Shown: in pieces, positions 59,896-64,000 of the stretch
How the letters are laid out: every line of letters begins with the position of its first letter
Numbering within the stretch: position 1 is the first letter of the stretch
Assembly: GCA_009377525.1 (NCBI GenBank)
Contig: WHTW01000002.1
Span: 1-64,000, forward strand
DNA: 64,000 bases
Reading direction: 5' to 3'
From: Rhodospirillales bacterium
Lineage (GTDB): Bacteria > Pseudomonadota > Alphaproteobacteria > Reyranellales > Reyranellaceae
The notes under the pieces: model-generated
The model's input: only the letters and a program-made list of their open reading frames with translations
Database searches by the model: none
What the model was told of the DNA's origin: nothing
Translations under genes and position numbers: made by a program

Positions 59896-59939
59896 AGGGT
59901 GCTCCGCCGCATAGTCCTTTTAGCGTCGGGGAGACGTCG

Positions 59940-61484
59940 ATGAACGGAGCAGAGAGTCTGGTTCGCACCTTGGTCAAGGGCGGGGTCGAAGTCTGCTTCG
60001 CCAATCCCGGCACTTCGGAGATGCATTTCGTCGGCGCGCTCGATCGCGTCGAGGGCATGCGTTGCGTGCTGGGTCTCTTCGAAGGCGTGTGCAGCGGCGC
60101 GGCCGACGGCTACTACCGCATGACCGACAAGCCGGCCTCGACGCTCCTGCATCTCGGCCCGGGTCTCGCGAACGCGGCGGCCAACCTGCACAACGCCAAG
60201 AAGGCGGGCTCGGGCATCGTCAACATCGTGGGCGAGCACGCGCTCTATCACATCAAGTACGACACGCCGCTCACCACCGACATCGAAGGCATCGCGCGGC
60301 CGTTCTCGCATTGGGTCAAGACCTCGCCGACGTCCAAGACCGTGGCCAAGGACGGCGCTGCCGCCGTCCAGGCGGCGCGTGTGGCGCCGGGCCAGATCGC
60401 CACGCTCATCCTGCCGGCCGACACGGCATGGACCGAGGCCGACGGCGTTGCCGACACCCCCGAGACGCCGCTGCCGCAGAAGCCCGCCAACGAAGAGGTT
60501 GTCGCCGCGGCCAAGGCGTTGAAGAGCGGACAGTCGGCAATGCTGTTCATCGGCGGCCGCGCGTTGCGTGCCAGGGGACTGGAGCTTGCCGGCAAGATCG
60601 CCGCCAAGACCGGCTGCAAGGTGCAGGCCGCCGGCGGCACGGCGCGCATCGAGCGCGGCGCCGGCCGCGTGCCCGTGCTGCGCCTGCATTTCGTGGTCGA
60701 GACGGCGCAGGAGATGCTGAAGGGCACCAAGCACATGGTGCTGTGCGGCGCCAAGGCGCCGGCCGCGTTCTTCGCCTATCCCGGCAAGCCCAGCGTGCTG
60801 GTGCCCGAGGGCTGTGAGGTCACCACGCTCTGCCCGGTCGACGGCGATCCGATCGGCTCGCTCGAGGCGCTCGCCGCCGAGCTCGGCGCGATGAATGAGA
60901 AGCCCGCCGTCGCGCAGCCCAAGCGGCCCGAGCGCCCGACCGGCAAGTTCACGCTCGACGGTCTCGGCCAGGCGCTCGGCGCCACCATGCCGGAAGGCGC
61001 AATCGTCGTGGACGAATCGGTGACGACCGGCCGCGGCTTCTTCCCGTTCAGCATTGGCGCTCCGCCGCACGACTGGCTGAACAACATGGGCGGCTCGATC
61101 GGCTTCGGCGCGCCGGTCGCCGTCGGTGCGGCCGTCGCCTGCCCGGACCGCAAGGTCATCTGCATGATCGGCGACGGTTCGGCAATGTACACCATCCAGG
61201 CGCTGTGGACGATGGCGCGCGAGAACCTCGATGTCTGCGTGATGATCTTCTCCAACCGCAACTACAAGATCCTGTACAGCCAGCTCGCCGATGTCGGCGC
61301 GGCCAATCCCGGCCCGCGCGCCATCGACATGCTGACGCTCGACCGGCCGACGCTCGAGTTCACCATGCTGGCCAAGGGCATGGGCGTGCCGGGCGCCAAG
61401 GCGCACGACCTCGAGGAGCTCACCAAGCAGCTCACCTACGCCATGTCGCACAAGGGCCCGTACCTGATCGACGTGGTGATGTAA
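59940..61484 (+). CDS. TPP-dependent decarboxylase/synthase (AHAS-like)
   Basis: 514 residues. The N-terminal PYR domain has FANPGTSEMHFVGALDRV and LFEGVCSGAADGYYRM with the catalytic Glu. The PP domain has the thiamine motif MIGDGSAMYTIQALWTMARE followed by IFSNRNYKIL (GDG...NN-like). It is annotated in relatives as acetolactate-synthase-like; benzoylformate decarboxylase is another possibility. Seven bases before trmB, so possibly co-transcribed. Confidence 0.9.
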   Translation: MNGAESLVRTLVKGGVEVCFANPGTSEMHFVGALDRVEGMRCVLGLFEGVCSGAADGYYRMTDKPASTLLHLGPGLANAAANLHNAKKAGSGIVNIVGEHALYHIKYDTPLTTDIEGIARPFSHWVKTSPTSKTVAKDGAAAVQAARVAPGQIATLILPADTAWTEADGVADTPETPLPQKPANEEVVAAAKALKSGQSAMLFIGGRALRARGLELAGKIAAKTGCKVQAAGGTARIERGAGRVPVLRLHFVVETAQEMLKGTKHMVLCGAKAPAAFFAYPGKPSVLVPEGCEVTTLCPVDGDPIGSLEALAAELGAMNEKPAVAQPKRPERPTGKFTLDGLGQALGATMPEGAIVVDESVTTGRGFFPFSIGAPPHDWLNNMGGSIGFGAPVAVGAAVACPDRKVICMIGDGSAMYTIQALWTMARENLDVCVMIFSNRNYKILYSQLADVGAANPGPRAIDMLTLDRPTLEFTMLAKGMGVPGAKAHDLEELTKQLTYAMSHKGPYLIDVVM

Positions 61485-61491
61485 GGCTGCA

Positions 61492-62184
61492 ATGGAAGAA
61501 GCCCGCCGACGCACTCTGCACGGTCGTCGTCGGGGCAAGAAGCTCAGGGTCGGGCAGCAGTCGCTGCTCGACACGCTGTTGCCGCGTCTCGCCCTTGCCC
61601 TGCCGGCTGAGCCGGAGAAGATCGATCTCGCCCGATTGTTCGGTGGCACATTGCCGCCCGATGGCGTGTGGCTGGAGATCGGCTTCGGAGCGGGCGAGCA
61701 CCTGGTCTGGCAGGCCGAGCAGCATCCCGATATCGGCCTGATCGGCTGCGAGCCCTACCTCAACGGCGTCGCCAAATGCCTGGCGCACATCGAGCGTGCG
61801 GGCGTCGGCAACATCCGGCTCTTCACCGACGATGCCCGCCTGGTGATGGCGGCGCTGCCCAACCGGTCGCTGGCCCGGGTATTCGTTCTGTTCCCCGACC
61901 CTTGGCCCAAGACGCGGCATCACAAGCGCCGCTTCGTGCAGCGTGAGACCCTCGACCGGCTGGCCGAGCTCATGGTCCCGGGCGCGGAGCTCAGGCTCGC
62001 CACCGACGATCCGAGCTACCTGCCCTGGATGGTCGAGCATGCCTGCACCCATCCAGCCTTCGAATGGCTGGCCGCGGAACCCGCCGACTGGCGTGGCCGG
62101 CCGGCGGACTGGCCGGCGACGCGTTATGAAAAGAAGGAGATCGCTGGGACGCCGACCTTCCTGCGTCTGCGGCGGCGGGATTGA
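61492..62184 (+). CDS. trmB: tRNA (guanine-N7)-methyltransferase (TrmB)
   Basis: 230 residues. SAM-binding WLEIGFGAGEHLVWQAEQHP, then GCEPYLNGVAKCL, and the catalytic FVLFPDPWPKTRHHKRRFVQ (PDPWPK motif). The C-terminal TRYEKKEIAGTPTFLRLRRR is conserved. It methylates G46 in the variable loop of tRNA. A damaged copy of its 3' end lies 514 bases downstream. Confidence 0.96.
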   Translation: MEEARRRTLHGRRRGKKLRVGQQSLLDTLLPRLALALPAEPEKIDLARLFGGTLPPDGVWLEIGFGAGEHLVWQAEQHPDIGLIGCEPYLNGVAKCLAHIERAGVGNIRLFTDDARLVMAALPNRSLARVFVLFPDPWPKTRHHKRRFVQRETLDRLAELMVPGAELRLATDDPSYLPWMVEHACTHPAFEWLAAEPADWRGRPADWPATRYEKKEIAGTPTFLRLRRRD

Positions 62185-62258
62185 TCGGTGGCATTCCTCT
62201 TCCGGGTCGCCGTTGGCGCGGCCCGGGGTGTACCATGCGCGTCGGGGACCGCCGCTAC

Positions 62259-62627
62259 ATGCCGATCCATCTGGAAATCTCTCGACTGAACCGTCTGCTC
62301 GTCATTGTGGCGCGTGGCCAGGTCACGCCCGACGAGGTCCGCGACTTGGTCAAGCAGATGATGGACAACGAGGTCCGGCATTTCAGCAAGATCATCGACG
62401 TCTCAGGCTCGAGTATGGAGATGAGCCGCGAGCAGGTCGAAGCCATGGCCATGATGCTGCGGGCCGAGAAGGGGGCGGCGACACGCGGCCCGATCGCCTT
62501 TGTCATTCATCCCGAGCGCCAGGGCTTTGCCGACCTCTTTGCCGACGCGACCAAGGCGGACCGGCCGGTCAGGCTCTTCCGCAGCCTGCACGACGCCCGA
62601 CGGTGGCTGCAGGAGCTTCCCCGCTAG
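62259..62627 (+). CDS. STAS/SpoIIAA-like small protein
   Basis: 122 residues from MPIHLEISRLNRLLVIVARG, or 130 from an ATG at 62235. Alternating strand-helix pattern: GQVTPDEVRDLVKQM, HFSKIIDVSGSSMEMSREQV, GPIAFVIHPERQGFADLF, RPVRLFRSLHDARRWLQE. It fits the SpoIIAA-like fold seen in small alphaproteobacterial proteins. Function unknown. Confidence 0.7.
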   Translation: MPIHLEISRLNRLLVIVARGQVTPDEVRDLVKQMMDNEVRHFSKIIDVSGSSMEMSREQVEAMAMMLRAEKGAATRGPIAFVIHPERQGFADLFADATKADRPVRLFRSLHDARRWLQELPR

Positions 62628-62697
62628 GGCTGTTGGCCGCCGGACGCTCGATAGCGCCTGGTTCGAACTTCGCCAGATCGGCCATGCCGGCCCGAGC

Positions 62698-62772
62698 CGG
62701 CCGGCGACGCGCGACGAGAAGAAGCTGGCGGGGACGCCGACATTCCTGCGGTTGCGGCGGCGTTCCGGCTGA
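62698..62772 (+). pseudogene. trmB: Duplicated 3' end of trmB
   Basis: The frame RPATRDEKKLAGTPTFLRLRRR repeats the C-terminus of TrmB (WPATRYEKKEIAGTPTFLRLRR, 62110-62184). Only the last 25 codons remain. The STAS-like gene lies between the two copies, so an insertion or tandem duplication has occurred here. Confidence 0.8.
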
Positions 62773-62924
62773 GCGCGGGAGGCGCCGCGGCCGATTCGAC
62801 CGCTTTGGATGCATTTGCACGGCGATATGTGCGCGATTTTTTGCGGTAGCTCTGGCTCCGATCGCATAGTTCTGCGTTGTTCTTCCATAAGTTGCCGGGG
62901 ACAGGGGCCGGGGGGACAGGGGGA

Positions 62925-63743
62925 ATGAAGCTGCGTATCGGTTTGGTTGCGGCCCTGATCGGCTCGGTCATTGGCGCGACGATGGCGGGTCCGGTCGCCG
63001 CCGAAGAGCTCAAGATCGGCGGAACTGGCGCCGTCACCGACGTGCTGCGCGCGCTTGCGGCCGACTTCACGGCTCAGACTGGCATTGCTCTTGCTGTCCT
63101 GCCGAGCCTCGGCAGCAGTGGTGCCAACAGCGCGGTCGCCGACGGCAAGCTCGGCCTCGCCGTTTCCGGACGCGAACTGCGCGACAAGGAGAAGGCGCGC
63201 GGCCTGCAGGCGGTCGGCAGCCTGCGCACTCCCTACGGTTTTGTGACGTCACGTCCCGGCCCGGACGGCCTCGCGAGCACCGACATCGTCGGCCTTTACA
63301 AGTCGGCCAGGCCTCTTTGGCCGGATGGCATGCCTGTGCTGATCGTGCTGCGGCCGGCCGATGACAGCGACAACGAGGTCGTGGCCGCGCTGTTTCCCGG
63401 CATGGCCGATGCCATAGCGCAGCTTCGCAAGCGGCGCGATCTCTCGGTCGCCGCCACCGACCAGGACAATGCCGACATGGCCGAGCGGATGAAAGGTTCC
63501 TTGGTCGGCGCCACCTTCACCCAGATCAAGGCCGAGAAACGCAATCTCAGGTTTGTCGCCATCGACGGCGTCATGCCCAGCCTGGAAGCCTATCTCGATG
63601 GCTCGTACCGCTACGGGAAGCTGCTCTATCTGATCGCTCCCGCAACACCCAGCGCGGAGGCCAAGGCCTTCATCGACTTCCTCGCCGGTCCGGCGGCCCG
63701 TTCGCGGCTGCGCGACCTTGGCCTGGTCGCCGGTGCCCGGTGA
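62925..63743 (+). CDS. PstS-like periplasmic binding protein
   Basis: 272 residues from MKLRIGLVAALIGSVIGATM, with a signal peptide cut near VAA. The mature part, EELKIGGTGAVTDVLRALAA, then LPSLGSSGANSAVADGKLGL, VSGRELRDKE and LLYLIAPATPSAEAKAFIDF, matches PstS-type phosphate-binding proteins. Its stop overlaps the start of the membrane sensor by three bases, suggesting it feeds ligand information to it rather than to an ABC transporter. Confidence 0.82.
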   Translation: MKLRIGLVAALIGSVIGATMAGPVAAEELKIGGTGAVTDVLRALAADFTAQTGIALAVLPSLGSSGANSAVADGKLGLAVSGRELRDKEKARGLQAVGSLRTPYGFVTSRPGPDGLASTDIVGLYKSARPLWPDGMPVLIVLRPADDSDNEVVAALFPGMADAIAQLRKRRDLSVAATDQDNADMAERMKGSLVGATFTQIKAEKRNLRFVAIDGVMPSLEAYLDGSYRYGKLLYLIAPATPSAEAKAFIDFLAGPAARSRLRDLGLVAGAR

Positions 63744-64000
63744 CCGCTTCGCGCACAAGGCTTCGCGCGCTGGTCAGCTGGCTTGGGCTGTCCGTGGCCC
63801 TGGCGTTCGCATTGATCGTGCCGGCCGGCTATTTCGCCATCGCCTATGCAACGCTCGACCGTGAGCTTTCCTTCGTGGCCAATCTCAAGGCCAATCGGCT
63901 GGCCAAGTACATCTACGCCAACCAGCAGCTTTGGCAGTACCAGACGCACCGCCTGAGCCAACTCATCGAGGTGCCCGAGGCCGACGAAAGCGAGATGCGC
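63740..64000 (+). CDS. Membrane sensor protein, N-terminus (cut by window edge)
   Basis: 87 codons from a GTG at 63740, open at the right edge. A TM segment (LVSWLGLSVALAFALIVPAG, YFAIAY) is followed by the periplasmic start TLDRELSFVANLKANRLAKY. This is typical of histidine kinases or diguanylate cyclases with a periplasmic domain. The kinase or cyclase domain lies outside the window. Coupled to the PstS-like gene. Confidence 0.7.
   Translation, partial: MTASRTRLRALVSWLGLSVALAFALIVPAGYFAIAYATLDRELSFVANLKANRLAKYIYANQQLWQYQTHRLSQLIEVPEADESEMR

Noticed and set aside
1-64000. tRNA or rRNA genes, including a tRNA attachment site for the island
   Set aside because: No stretch with a TpsiC-loop signature and clover-leaf pairing was found, and the attachment site lies in comM.

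Overview
The outer parts of the window look like an alphaproteobacterial chromosome, probably a high-GC Rhodospirillales or Reyranella-like organism. This rests on the hisA-hisF-hisE-HIT order, trmB, a LysE exporter, a UPF0114 protein and other metabolic genes at 48-64 kb, plus an alphaproteobacterial-type recombinase element at the left edge. The genus is an inference.

The window is organised around a broken comM (Mg-chelatase-like AAA+ gene). A serine-recombinase element (1-660, continuing off the left edge) is inserted at the Walker A motif. A second insertion of about 46.4 kb (1048-47461) splits comM after the conserved Met-Asn-Pro. The two comM halves rejoin in frame across a 2-bp core, TG. 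The matching attP can be rebuilt from the island ends as two perfect 9-bp inverted arms placed symmetrically around TG. The island's large serine recombinase (1004-2521) ends at attL and a tandem-HTH protein (46969-47433) starts at attR. In the excised circle these two frames join without a stop codon.

Island layout. 2.8-3.3 kb holds three tiny genes. 3.4-6.8 kb is a plasmid-like block: ArdC-type antirestriction protein, RuvC-like protein, XRE regulator, a repeat-hairpin-repeat array and an AAA+ helicase. 7.1-10.1 kb holds a second large serine recombinase, an AT-rich membrane protein gene and a remnant of another recombinase 3' end. 10.3-16.5 kb is a defence operon read leftward: XRE regulator and ImmA/IrrE protease (CapH/CapP-like), membrane-anchored protein, CD-NTase-like enzyme, E2-like protein, second nucleotidyltransferase, DUF6602-like putative nuclease and a last small protein. 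This looks like CBASS with unusual parts. 16.7-21.2 kb is a type III restriction-modification pair. 21.4-24.5 kb has SRAP, an ATP-dependent DNA ligase, small Zn-ribbon proteins and DUF3768. 24.7-28.8 kb has a ParB-like protein, a VirD4-like ATPase and a duplicated structured leader. 29.5-33.3 kb carries small secreted proteins, an SMR/EamA-like membrane protein and a SET-domain protein. 33.3-36.0 kb is a HerA/VirD4-like ATPase with a C-terminal nuclease-like domain. 36.2-43.9 kb is a 2299-residue HTH-TM-fibre protein with a C-terminal peptidase S74-type chaperone, a small TM protein and a type IV pilin. 44.0-47.4 kb returns to alphaproteobacterial-looking genes, including a proteasome-like Ntn hydrolase and an inverted, decayed comM fragment.

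Several island proteins (the second recombinase, the fibre protein, the small TM protein and the pilin) resemble proteins I associate with Patescibacteria/CPR genomes. That resemblance is from memory and needs phylogeny. No relaxase or VirB-type pore genes were recognised, so the mode of transfer is unclear.

Right of comM the chromosome has a leftward block (cytosine-deaminase-like amidohydrolase, LysE, FAD oxidase, TauD-like dioxygenase, alpha/beta hydrolase, HIT, HisE, HisF, HisA, PIN toxin and antitoxin) and a rightward block (M20 amidohydrolase, TPP enzyme, TrmB, STAS-like protein, PstS-like binding protein and the start of a membrane sensor). Two copies of a 124-bp double-hairpin repeat lie in intergenic gaps.
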